This document shows positions 55,990 through 64,000 of a stretch of DNA of 64,000 nucleotides, piece after piece. The first letter of the stretch is position 1. Each line of letters starts with the position of its first letter. A program made the position numbers and the translations under genes. Source of the stretch: an uncultured Pelagibacteraceae bacterium. GTDB taxonomy: Bacteria > Pseudomonadota > Alphaproteobacteria > Pelagibacterales > Pelagibacteraceae. Location: the NCBI GenBank assembly GCA_902559635.1, contig CACEIY010000002.1:1-64000 (forward strand), in the 5' to 3' direction. A model generated the notes under the pieces. The model had not been told where the DNA came from, ran no database searches, and saw nothing but the letters and a program-made list of their open reading frames with translations.

Positions 55990-58317
55990 ATGGCAGAAAT
56001 AAAAGTATTCGGATATACAGACAAACTCTCAGTTAAACCAGGAGATAAAATAGATTTTCATGTATCTGCAGATGGAACAAAAACTGTGAACGCACAATTA
56101 GTAAGATTAATTCACGGAGATGAACATCCTAATGGACCTGGATATAACGATGAAGCAGTGGATTGTAAACTAAATGGAGTTTGGAATGTAAAAAAACAAT
56201 TTACTCAACTTGGTTCATTTTTAAAAGTTGAAGATCCAAATAATCACCTTGCTATCGATGGAGATTTTACTGTTTTTGGATATATCAACCCATCAACACC
56301 TCATACTGGGGCTCATCAGTGGATATTTTGCAGATGGAATAATAAAACAAATGAAGGTTATGGAATCGGTATTAATAAAGATGGCCATTTAGAATTAGTA
56401 GTTGGTGATGGAAAAGAAGTTGACTATTTAGTTTCTGAATTACCAATAGTTAAAAAGATTTGGTATTTTGTGGCTGCAACATTCAATTATAAGACTAAAG
56501 AAGCAACCTTATATCAAGAGGGAGTAGTTAATCGCTATAATTCATTACTTGGAAAAGTTGTACCTTACGACTACAGGTCTCACACAAAAACAACTTTTAG
56601 ATTTAAACAAAAAAATAATCCTAAAACACCTTTTATAATTGCAGGAGCAATAGATAATCATGAATTGAGAGGTGATTTTGTCTCTGGAACTTTTGCAGGA
56701 AAAGTAGATAGACATGGTGTTTGCAATAAAGTTTTATCAAAAGATGAATTAGACAAAATGAAACTTGGTGAAATGCCACCAAAAGAAAGCATTGCCGCTT
56801 ATTGGGATACTACTGAAGGATATAATGAAAATGGTATCAGCAATACTGTTATAGATATTGGTCCTAATAAATTAAATTCAATCGGATACAATCATCCTGT
56901 TAGGGCAATGACTGGTTGGAATTGGTCTGGGAAAAATGACTGTTTTAGACTAGCTCCTAAAGAGTATGGAGGGGTTGATTTTCATCCTGACTCAATTACT
57001 GATGCGAAGTGGGATGTTACAAATTCATTAATAATACCAGATAATTTAAAGAGTGGTGCGTATGCAATGAGATTAAAAGCTGGCACAAATGGAAGTCAAC
57101 TTAGTGAAGAATATATTGTATTCTTTGTAAGAGCAAAAGTTCCAAAAGCAAAAATATGTTTTTTATTTCCAACAGCAAGTTACCTTGCCTATGCTAATGA
57201 AAAACTAAGTTTTGAAGCTCAAATAATTCAACCAATGACAGGTCAACCACCAACTATTACTGATATAGATGTTGAACAATATAAAAATCCAGAGTTTGGT
57301 TTATCAACGTATGATAGTTACGCGGATGGAGGTGGAGTATGTTTTACTTCATATCGAAGACCAATTGTAAATATGAGGCCAAAGTATAGAACTTCAGGAA
57401 TGGGTATTACCTGGCAGTTTCCAGCTGATTTATCAATAATTGGTTGGTTAGAACATCATTATAAAGATGAATATGAAATTCTTACAGATGAAGATGTTCA
57501 TTTGGAAGGGATTGATGCGTTAAAGCCTTACAATTGCGTAATATCTGGAACTCATCCTGAATACACTTCTGAAAAAATGCTAGATGCTTTTGAAGATTAT
57601 GTGGCAGAAGGAGGAAGATTTATTTACATGGGTGGTAATGGTTTCTATTGGGTTGTAGGTCATTATGAAAATGAACCATGGTGTTTAGAAGTAAGAAAAC
57701 TAGATGCTGGTATGAGAGCTTGGGCTGCTAAACCAGGAGAATATTATATGCAAACAACTGGCGAAAGAGGAGGTTTATGGAGAATGAGAGGCCGGGCTCC
57801 TCAAAAATTCTCAGGAGTAGGATTTATAGCCGAAGGTTTTGACACTGCCGAAACTTATAGGAAAATGCCTGATGCATGGCATAGAACTGTTTCTTGGATT
57901 ACTGAGGGAGTTGAAGGAGAAATTTTTGGTGATCACGGATTAGCTTATGGAGGTGCAGCAGGAATAGAGTTAGATAGATATGATCTTTCTTTAGGAACTC
58001 CGCCTCACACAAAAATAGTTGCATCATCTGGTGGTCACAGTGATAATTATGTTCTTGTAACTGAGGAGCTTCTTTATGCTTACGCGGGTTTAGTTGGATC
58101 TTTAGATTATAGAATAAGAGCTGATATGACCTATTTTACAGCACCAAATGAAGGTGCAGTGTTTTGTACTGGATCAATTGGTTACGGTCAATCATTGCCA
58201 TGTAATAATTTCCAAAATAATACCTCAACAATTCTTAAAAATGTTGTAAATGCATTTTCAAAAGAAAAAAAACTACCTGGTGGTCTATGGACTCTAGAGG
58301 AGAAACAGTGGAAATAA
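55990..58317 (+). CDS. dmfA2: N,N-dimethylformamidase large subunit (DmfA2)-like protein
   Basis: 775 aa; lectin/LamG-like region (HTGAHQWIFCRWNNKTNEGYGIGINKDGHLELVVGDG) and DMFase C-terminal region (TYDSYADGGGVCFTSYRRPIVNMRPKYR ... YMGGNGFYWVVGHYENEPWCLEVRK). Starts 1 nt after the DmfA1-like fusion gene. Confidence 0.88.
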   Translation: MAEIKVFGYTDKLSVKPGDKIDFHVSADGTKTVNAQLVRLIHGDEHPNGPGYNDEAVDCKLNGVWNVKKQFTQLGSFLKVEDPNNHLAIDGDFTVFGYINPSTPHTGAHQWIFCRWNNKTNEGYGIGINKDGHLELVVGDGKEVDYLVSELPIVKKIWYFVAATFNYKTKEATLYQEGVVNRYNSLLGKVVPYDYRSHTKTTFRFKQKNNPKTPFIIAGAIDNHELRGDFVSGTFAGKVDRHGVCNKVLSKDELDKMKLGEMPPKESIAAYWDTTEGYNENGISNTVIDIGPNKLNSIGYNHPVRAMTGWNWSGKNDCFRLAPKEYGGVDFHPDSITDAKWDVTNSLIIPDNLKSGAYAMRLKAGTNGSQLSEEYIVFFVRAKVPKAKICFLFPTASYLAYANEKLSFEAQIIQPMTGQPPTITDIDVEQYKNPEFGLSTYDSYADGGGVCFTSYRRPIVNMRPKYRTSGMGITWQFPADLSIIGWLEHHYKDEYEILTDEDVHLEGIDALKPYNCVISGTHPEYTSEKMLDAFEDYVAEGGRFIYMGGNGFYWVVGHYENEPWCLEVRKLDAGMRAWAAKPGEYYMQTTGERGGLWRMRGRAPQKFSGVGFIAEGFDTAETYRKMPDAWHRTVSWITEGVEGEIFGDHGLAYGGAAGIELDRYDLSLGTPPHTKIVASSGGHSDNYVLVTEELLYAYAGLVGSLDYRIRADMTYFTAPNEGAVFCTGSIGYGQSLPCNNFQNNTSTILKNVVNAFSKEKKLPGGLWTLEEKQWK

Positions 58318-58327
58318 GGAAAATTAG

Positions 58328-58399
58328 ATGACAACACTGTTAATAGTAATCATTGTTGTAATTCTTTTAGCTGCTTTGTTATTATTTTTATATGCTTAA
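58328..58399 (+). CDS. Hydrophobic micropeptide (23 aa)
   Basis: MTTLLIVIIVVILLAALLLFLYA, between dmfA2 and the second mgsA; preceded by AAGGA. Confidence 0.4.
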   Translation: MTTLLIVIIVVILLAALLLFLYA

Positions 58400-58410
58400 A
58401 AAGAAATGAT

Positions 58411-59295
58411 ATGTGTGGAATAGTAGGAATTTATCTAAAATCCAAAAAATATGAGAGTTCTTTAGGGAACATGCTCTCAAATATGCTTATAAATATGGGT
58501 TCTAGAGGGCCAGATAGTGCGGGATTTGCTATTTATAAAGAAGATGAAGAGGAAAATTTCAAGTACTCACTATGCTTAAATGGCTACGATTTTGAAAAAT
58601 TTAAAAAGGAAATTGTAAATAAAATTACCATTTCAAATATTGGAAAAAACTCTGATCATGTAATCATGAAATCCAAAAGTCAACCGAGTGATGTAATCGA
58701 AATACTCAATAAAAATTTTAAGGAAATTTCAATTGTTGGCTATGGTAAATCTATTGAAATATTTAAACAAGTTGGAGAACCTAAAGATGTTGTAAAAAAA
58801 TTTAATCTTGTTAATTTTAGTGGCACACATGCTATTGGTCATACTAGAATGGCTACAGAAAGTGCAATTACTACTGATGGTTCTCATCCCTACTCAACTG
58901 GAGAAGATGAATGTTTAGTGCATAATGGATCATTATCTAATCATAATAACCTAAGAAGAAAATTAAAAAAAAATGGTATAAATTTTAATTCAGAAAATGA
59001 TACTGAAGTTGCCGCAGGATATATTTCTAATAATTTATCAAATAAAGAAAGTTTAAAAGATACCCTTAAAAAATGTCTAAAAGATTTAGACGGATTTTAT
59101 ACCTTTATAACAGGCACAAGAAAAGGATTTGCAGTTTTAAGAGATGAGATTGCATGCAAGCCAGCTGTAATAGCAGAAAACGATGACTATGTAGCTATCG
59201 CATCAGAATTTCAAGCTATGGCTCATTTACCAAATGTAAACAATGCTAATATTTTTGAACCAGAACCTGGCGTAGTCTACTCGTGGGGAAATTAA
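58411..59295 (+). CDS. mgsA: Class II glutamine amidotransferase-domain protein, MgsA-like (copy 2)
   Basis: MCGIVGIYL; GSRGPDSAGFAIY; GHTRMATESAITTDGSHPYS; LVHNGSLSNHNNLRR. Confidence 0.87.
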   Translation: MCGIVGIYLKSKKYESSLGNMLSNMLINMGSRGPDSAGFAIYKEDEEENFKYSLCLNGYDFEKFKKEIVNKITISNIGKNSDHVIMKSKSQPSDVIEILNKNFKEISIVGYGKSIEIFKQVGEPKDVVKKFNLVNFSGTHAIGHTRMATESAITTDGSHPYSTGEDECLVHNGSLSNHNNLRRKLKKNGINFNSENDTEVAAGYISNNLSNKESLKDTLKKCLKDLDGFYTFITGTRKGFAVLRDEIACKPAVIAENDDYVAIASEFQAMAHLPNVNNANIFEPEPGVVYSWGN

Positions 59296-59978
59296 TGGAA
59301 TTAGATTTAAAAAAACTTAAGTTAAGAGAAGTAAATAATAAATTACAAAATTTAGACCATAAACAAAATCAAAGAGACTTTACTATAACAAACCCTGAGG
59401 GAAATCACGCTATATGTGCAGGCTTAACAGAAGAAATGAATGTAACGATTAAAGGTCATGTTGGATATTATTGTGCAGGCATGAATCAAAAAGCAAAAAT
59501 AACTATTGATGGAAATGTGGGAACAGGTGTTGCAGAAAATATGATGTCGGGAATAGTTCATGTTAAAGGAAATGCGTCTCAATCTGCTGGGGCTACTGCA
59601 CATGGAGGATTATTAATTATAGATGGAGATGCAAGTTCAAGATGTGGGATTTCAATGAAAGGAGTAGATATAATAGTCAAAGGATCTGTTGGCCATATGT
59701 CTGGCTTTATGTCTCAATCAGGCAATTTAATTGTATGTGGAGATGCTGGGGAAGCTCTAGGAGATAGTTTATACGAAACTAATATCTATATTAAAGGTAA
59801 TGTTAAATCATTAGGAGCTGATTGTGTAGAAAAAAAAATGGATAAAAATCATGTTAAAAAATTAAATAAATTTTTAAAAGAAGCTAAAATAAAAAATCTT
59901 AAAGCGAAAAATTTCAAAAGATATGGATCAGCAAGAAAATTATATAACTTTAAAATAGATAACATTGCAAATTATTAA
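59295..59978 (+). CDS. mgsB: Glutamate synthase GXGXG-domain protein, MgsB-like (copy 2)
   Basis: GYYCAGMNQKAKITIDGNVGTGVAENMMSGIVHVKGNASQSAGATAHGGLLIIDGDAS. ATG 59295 (TAATG overlap) preferred over GTG 59283. Confidence 0.88.
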   Translation: MELDLKKLKLREVNNKLQNLDHKQNQRDFTITNPEGNHAICAGLTEEMNVTIKGHVGYYCAGMNQKAKITIDGNVGTGVAENMMSGIVHVKGNASQSAGATAHGGLLIIDGDASSRCGISMKGVDIIVKGSVGHMSGFMSQSGNLIVCGDAGEALGDSLYETNIYIKGNVKSLGADCVEKKMDKNHVKKLNKFLKEAKIKNLKAKNFKRYGSARKLYNFKIDNIANY

Positions 59979-59980
59979 CT

Positions 59981-61309
59981 ATGAAAAAAAATAACAAAAC
60001 TCACCCAAGGCAATCCTGGACATTTGATGAGTATACTAATTCAGAAATAAGAAGAGCGGCATCTACTGGGATATATGATATTAGAGGTGGAGGATCAAAA
60101 AGAAAACTTCCCCACTTTGATGATTTACTTTTTTTAGGAGCCTCAATGTCAAGATATCCTTTAGAAGGCTATAGAGAAAAATGTACCACAAATGTTACTT
60201 TAGGTACTCGATATGCAAAAAAACCTTTAAGGCTCGACATACCTATCACAATAGCAGGAATGAGTTTTGGTGCTTTGTCTGGACCAGCTAAAGAAGCATT
60301 GGGAAGAGGTGCAAGTGCAGCTGGTACCTCAACTACTACTGGTGATGGAGGTATGACACCAGAGGAAAGAGGTCAGTCTAAATACTTAGTTTATCAGCTT
60401 CTTCCATCTAGATATGGGATGAATCCTAATGACTTGAGAAAAGCAGACGCTATTGAAGTGGTTATTGGACAAGGAGCAAAACCAGGAGGTGGTGGAATGT
60501 TATTAGGTCAAAAAATAAATGATCGAGTAGCAAAAATGAGAACATTGCCTAAGGGAGTTGACCAAAGATCTGCTTGTAGACATCCTGATTGGACAGGACC
60601 AGATGATTTAAAAATAAAAATTTTAGAGTTAAGAGAAATAACTAAATGGCAAGTCCCAATATTTGTAAAAATAGCTGGAGCAAGACCTTATTACGACACA
60701 GCCTTAGCTGTTAAAGCTGGTGCTGATGTTGTTGTACTAGATGGTATGCAAGGTGGTACTGCAGCAACACAAGAAGTTTTTATTGAAAATGTTGGTCAAC
60801 CAACTTTAGCTTGTGTAAGACCAGCTGTAGATGCTTTACTAGATTTAGATGTTCACCGAGATGTTCAACTTGTAATATCTGGGGGTATTAGAAATGGAGC
60901 GGATGTAGCAAAAGCTTTAGCGTTAGGTGCAGATGCAGTATCCATTGGAAGTGCTGCGATGATTGCTATTGGCGATAATGATCCAAAATGGGAAAAAGAT
61001 TATAAAAAATTAGGAACTACAGCAGGTGCCTATGATGATTGGCATGAAGGAAACGATCCAGCTGGTATATCAACTCAAAATCCAAAATTAATGAAAAGAT
61101 TAGATCCAATTAAAGCAGGCAGAAAACTTACAAATTTTTTAAAAGTTATGACTTTAGAAGCTCAAACACTTGCTAGAGCATGTGGAAAAAATAGTTTACA
61201 TAACCTTGAACCTGAGGATTTATGTGCCTTAACAGTTGAAGCAGCAGCAATGGCTAGAGTACCTTTAGCTGGAAGTAGTTGGATACCAGGAATAAATGAA
61301 AAAAAATGA
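59981..61309 (+). CDS. mgsC: Glutamate synthase FMN-domain protein, MgsC-like (copy 2)
   Basis: DIPITIAGMSFGALSGPAKEALGRGASAAGTSTTTGDGGMTPEERGQSKYLVYQ; VVLDGMQGGTAAT. Confidence 0.93.
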   Translation: MKKNNKTHPRQSWTFDEYTNSEIRRAASTGIYDIRGGGSKRKLPHFDDLLFLGASMSRYPLEGYREKCTTNVTLGTRYAKKPLRLDIPITIAGMSFGALSGPAKEALGRGASAAGTSTTTGDGGMTPEERGQSKYLVYQLLPSRYGMNPNDLRKADAIEVVIGQGAKPGGGGMLLGQKINDRVAKMRTLPKGVDQRSACRHPDWTGPDDLKIKILELREITKWQVPIFVKIAGARPYYDTALAVKAGADVVVLDGMQGGTAATQEVFIENVGQPTLACVRPAVDALLDLDVHRDVQLVISGGIRNGADVAKALALGADAVSIGSAAMIAIGDNDPKWEKDYKKLGTTAGAYDDWHEGNDPAGISTQNPKLMKRLDPIKAGRKLTNFLKVMTLEAQTLARACGKNSLHNLEPEDLCALTVEAAAMARVPLAGSSWIPGINEKK

Positions 61310-61343
61310 TTGCTAGAAATCTTTTAAATACATAAAGTAAAGT

Positions 61344-62669
61344 ATGCCAAAAAATTTATCTCAAATTGCTAAACAAAAAAAAATTAAATATTTTTTAATT
61401 AGTTTTGTAGATTTATTTGGTGTTTTAAGATCAAAATTAGTTCCTTCCCAAGCAATATCAGAAATGCAAAAAAATGGTGCAGGATTTGCTGGATTTGCAA
61501 CTTGGCTTGATATGACACCAGCTGATAGTGATATGTTTGGTGTACCCGACCCAAATAGCTTGATTCAATTACCCTGGAATAAAGAAATAGGTTGGTTGGC
61601 TTCAGATTTATATATGAATGGCAAACCAGTTAAAGCCTCACCAAGAATAATGTTGAAAGAACAAATTAAAAAACTATCTCAAAAAAAACTTCAGATGAAA
61701 TCAGGTGTCGAATGTGAATATTTTTTAATTTCAGAGGATGGTTCTAAAATTGCAGATTCAAGAGATATTCAATCAAAACCTTGTTATGATCAATCAGCTC
61801 TAATGAGACGTTATGATTTAATTAAAGAAATTTGTAACAGCATGATTGAACTTGGATGGAAGCCTTATCAAAATGATCATGAGGATGCTAATGGTCAATT
61901 TGAAATGAATTGGGATTATTCAGATAGTTTAGTAACTGCAGATAGACATGTATTCTTTAAATTTATGGTCAAGAGTTTGGCTGAAAAACATGGTTTAAGA
62001 GCTACATTTATGCCTAAACCTTTTCATAACCTAACCGGAAATGGATGTCATGCTCATGTTTCTGTTTGGAATGGTAAAAATAATAAGTTTTTAGATAACA
62101 AAAATAATCTAGGATTAAGCAAACTTGCATATAATTTTTTGGGTGGAATTATGAATAATGCACAAGCCTTATCAGCTTTTTTTAACCCAACAATAAATAG
62201 TTATAGAAGAATTAATGCGCCTCCAACTAAATCTGGAGCGACTTGGTCACCAAGTAGTATTTCATATACAGGTAATAATAGAACTCATATGATTAGAATA
62301 CCAGACCAAGGAAGATTTGAACTTAGACTAATGGATGGTTCAGCAAACCCATATTTACTTCAAGCAGGTATAATCGCAGCTGGTTTAGAGGGAATAAATA
62401 AAAAATTAAATCCAGGAAAGCCATTACACTGCAATATGTATACTGACTATAAGAAATATCCTAAGCTTAAAAAACTTCCCAACGATGTTGGACAAGCAAT
62501 TAAACTTTTAGAAAATAGTAAATCTTTAAATAATGCTTTTGGTAAAGATGTTATTAAAAGTTATGTTAAATTAAAAAATTCAGAAATTAAAGATTTTAAA
62601 AGGAAAGAAACTTTCAATAAAAAACGACCTGTTACAATGTGGGAGAGAAATAATACCTTAGATTGCTAA
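61344..62669 (+). CDS. gmaS: Gamma-glutamylmethylamide synthetase / type III glutamine synthetase (GmaS/GlnT family)
   Basis: KYFLISFVDLFGVLRSKLVPSQAISEMQKNGAGFAGFATWLDMTPADSDMFGVPDPNSLIQLPW; YQNDHEDANGQFEMNW; directly downstream of mgsABC copy 2. Confidence 0.88.
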   Translation: MPKNLSQIAKQKKIKYFLISFVDLFGVLRSKLVPSQAISEMQKNGAGFAGFATWLDMTPADSDMFGVPDPNSLIQLPWNKEIGWLASDLYMNGKPVKASPRIMLKEQIKKLSQKKLQMKSGVECEYFLISEDGSKIADSRDIQSKPCYDQSALMRRYDLIKEICNSMIELGWKPYQNDHEDANGQFEMNWDYSDSLVTADRHVFFKFMVKSLAEKHGLRATFMPKPFHNLTGNGCHAHVSVWNGKNNKFLDNKNNLGLSKLAYNFLGGIMNNAQALSAFFNPTINSYRRINAPPTKSGATWSPSSISYTGNNRTHMIRIPDQGRFELRLMDGSANPYLLQAGIIAAGLEGINKKLNPGKPLHCNMYTDYKKYPKLKKLPNDVGQAIKLLENSKSLNNAFGKDVIKSYVKLKNSEIKDFKRKETFNKKRPVTMWERNNTLDC

Positions 62670-62672
62670 TAC

Positions 62673-63800
62673 ATGACTATAATTTCAAATGGTCATTTAT
62701 GGAAATATTCAGAGTTTTTAGAAAATAAAAAATTTTCATTTGATAAAAACAAAATTTTAAATTTACTATCAAAAAAAGACATTGAAGAAGCTTACTCTAG
62801 CATCTCTAATTGGAAAAATTACTCTCCAACACCTTTAATTGAGCTACATAAACTCTCAAAAGAACTAAATTTAAATAAAATTTTTTACAAGGATGAAAGT
62901 AAGAGATTTGATCTTAAATCGTTCAAAGCTTTAGGTGGTGCATATGCTGTGGAAAAAATTAGTAAAGGAAATAAAGATATTGTGGTTGCTACGGCTACAG
63001 CAGGGAATCATGGTAGATCTGTTGCATGGGGTGCTAGAAGACTTAATTTAAAATGTAAAATTTTTATTAGTGAATTTGTTAGTGATTCAAGAGGAAAAGC
63101 TATGACTAATTTGGGTGCTGATGTAATTAAAGTCAAAGGTAATTATGAAAAATCCTTAATTGAGTGTATTAAGCAATCAACCGAAAATAATTGGCAAATA
63201 GTTCAAGACGTTGCATGGAAAGATTATACGATTGTTCCAAAATTAACTATGGCGGGTTATGCCACTATGATGAAGGAAATAGCTGATCAAATTAAAAGAG
63301 ATCAAATTACACATATTATATTACAAGCTGGAGTTGGTGGTATGGCAGCTGCCATGATTGCAGGTATTGCAGGATATTTGGATAATGTGCCAATAACTAT
63401 GGTTGTTGAACCAGATAGTGCAGCATGCGTTTTAGAAAGTATTAAAACAGGTAAAATAGAAAAGATAGATATTAAAAGAGAAAGCTTAATGGGTGGTATG
63501 TCTTGTGGTGAAGTGTCATTGGTTCCATGGCAAATTATAAAAAACTCAGTTAAATATTGTATTAGCCTACCTGATGATGATATTGGAAAAACTATGAAAT
63601 TACTTGGAAATGCAAGTTTAAGTAATGAGTCTATTATCGCTGGTGAGAATTCAGCACCAGGTATAATAAGTTTAATTGCAAGTTGTGAAAATGAAAAAAT
63701 AAAAGAAAAGCTTAAATTAACTAAAGATTCCAATATTTTGCTAATTGGTTGTGAAGGAGATACAGATGAAGAAATGTATCAAAAACTAATAAATCAGTAA
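62673..63800 (+). CDS. Diaminopropionate ammonia-lyase-like PLP enzyme (threonine dehydratase fold)
   Basis: YSPTPLIELHKLSKELNLNKIFYKDESKRFDLKSFKALGGAYAV; VATATAGNHGRSVAWGARRL; LQAGVGGMAAAMIAGI. Confidence 0.88.
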   Translation: MTIISNGHLWKYSEFLENKKFSFDKNKILNLLSKKDIEEAYSSISNWKNYSPTPLIELHKLSKELNLNKIFYKDESKRFDLKSFKALGGAYAVEKISKGNKDIVVATATAGNHGRSVAWGARRLNLKCKIFISEFVSDSRGKAMTNLGADVIKVKGNYEKSLIECIKQSTENNWQIVQDVAWKDYTIVPKLTMAGYATMMKEIADQIKRDQITHIILQAGVGGMAAAMIAGIAGYLDNVPITMVVEPDSAACVLESIKTGKIEKIDIKRESLMGGMSCGEVSLVPWQIIKNSVKYCISLPDDDIGKTMKLLGNASLSNESIIAGENSAPGIISLIASCENEKIKEKLKLTKDSNILLIGCEGDTDEEMYQKLINQ

Positions 63801-63812
63801 AAAAATATTTAA

Positions 63813-64000
63813 ATGAAAAAAATTTTAAAAAAAAAGATTGATAACTTAGATTTTTATAAAATTTTTAAGCCAGAATTAACTCCCAAAAAAATGTTAGAAT
63901 TGGGTGTTTTTGGGGGTTCCTACTTTGGATTAAATGTAAAGGAATATCCTAAATCATGGTTTAAAAATGCTAAAATAAGTAAAACTTTTGATGTAAATTT
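63813..64000 (+). CDS. Unidentified protein, truncated by window edge
   Basis: Open frame [62 protein letters not shown] to window end. Confidence 0.6.
   Translation, partial: MKKILKKKIDNLDFYKIFKPELTPKKMLELGVFGGSYFGLNVKEYPKSWFKNAKISKTFDVN

Noticed and set aside
59283-59295. Apparent identical 13-nt overlap between mgsA and mgsB in both modules
   Set aside because: In module 2 it depends on a GTG start; the ATG in TAATG at 59295 is more plausible, so the match is probably an ORF-calling coincidence.
63302-63733. Minus-strand 143-aa ORF inside the PLP lyase gene
   Set aside because: Antisense to a well-supported enzyme; mirrors its codon pattern.
1-64000. CRISPR arrays, transposases, integrases, phage genes, rRNA and tRNA genes
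   Set aside because: None recognised by reading; AT-rich short repeats and homopolymers are background in this genome. tRNAscan/Infernal would be needed to exclude small RNAs or riboswitches.

Overview
The window is an AT-rich, tightly packed alphaproteobacterial chromosome segment. Gene content and compactness look SAR11/Pelagibacter-like (taxonomic inference). I saw no rRNA, tRNA, CRISPR array or mobile element. Most of the sequence forms an unusually dense C1 and methylated-nitrogen island: SBP56/methanethiol oxidase-like protein (left edge); Rieske oxygenase, MTHFR and a GcvT-like protein; sarcosine oxidase soxBDAG; formate-THF ligase; glycerol ABC transporter with glpK and a GpsA-type dehydrogenase; TMA monooxygenase; TMAO transporter; TMAO demethylase; two glutamine synthetase-like plus N-methylglutamate-synthase-like (mgsABC) modules; and an Amt transporter. 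Between the two mgs modules lies a branched-chain/urea/amide-type ABC transporter operon. Its LivM-like permease is fused in frame at the C-terminus to a domain resembling the N,N-dimethylformamidase small subunit (DmfA1), and a DmfA2-like large subunit follows after 1 nt. This apparent transporter-tethered formamidase, with downstream C1/methylamine genes nearby, is the strongest candidate for a previously undescribed system. A near-perfect Shine-Dalgarno and in-frame ATG at the fusion junction suggest a second, free small-subunit product.
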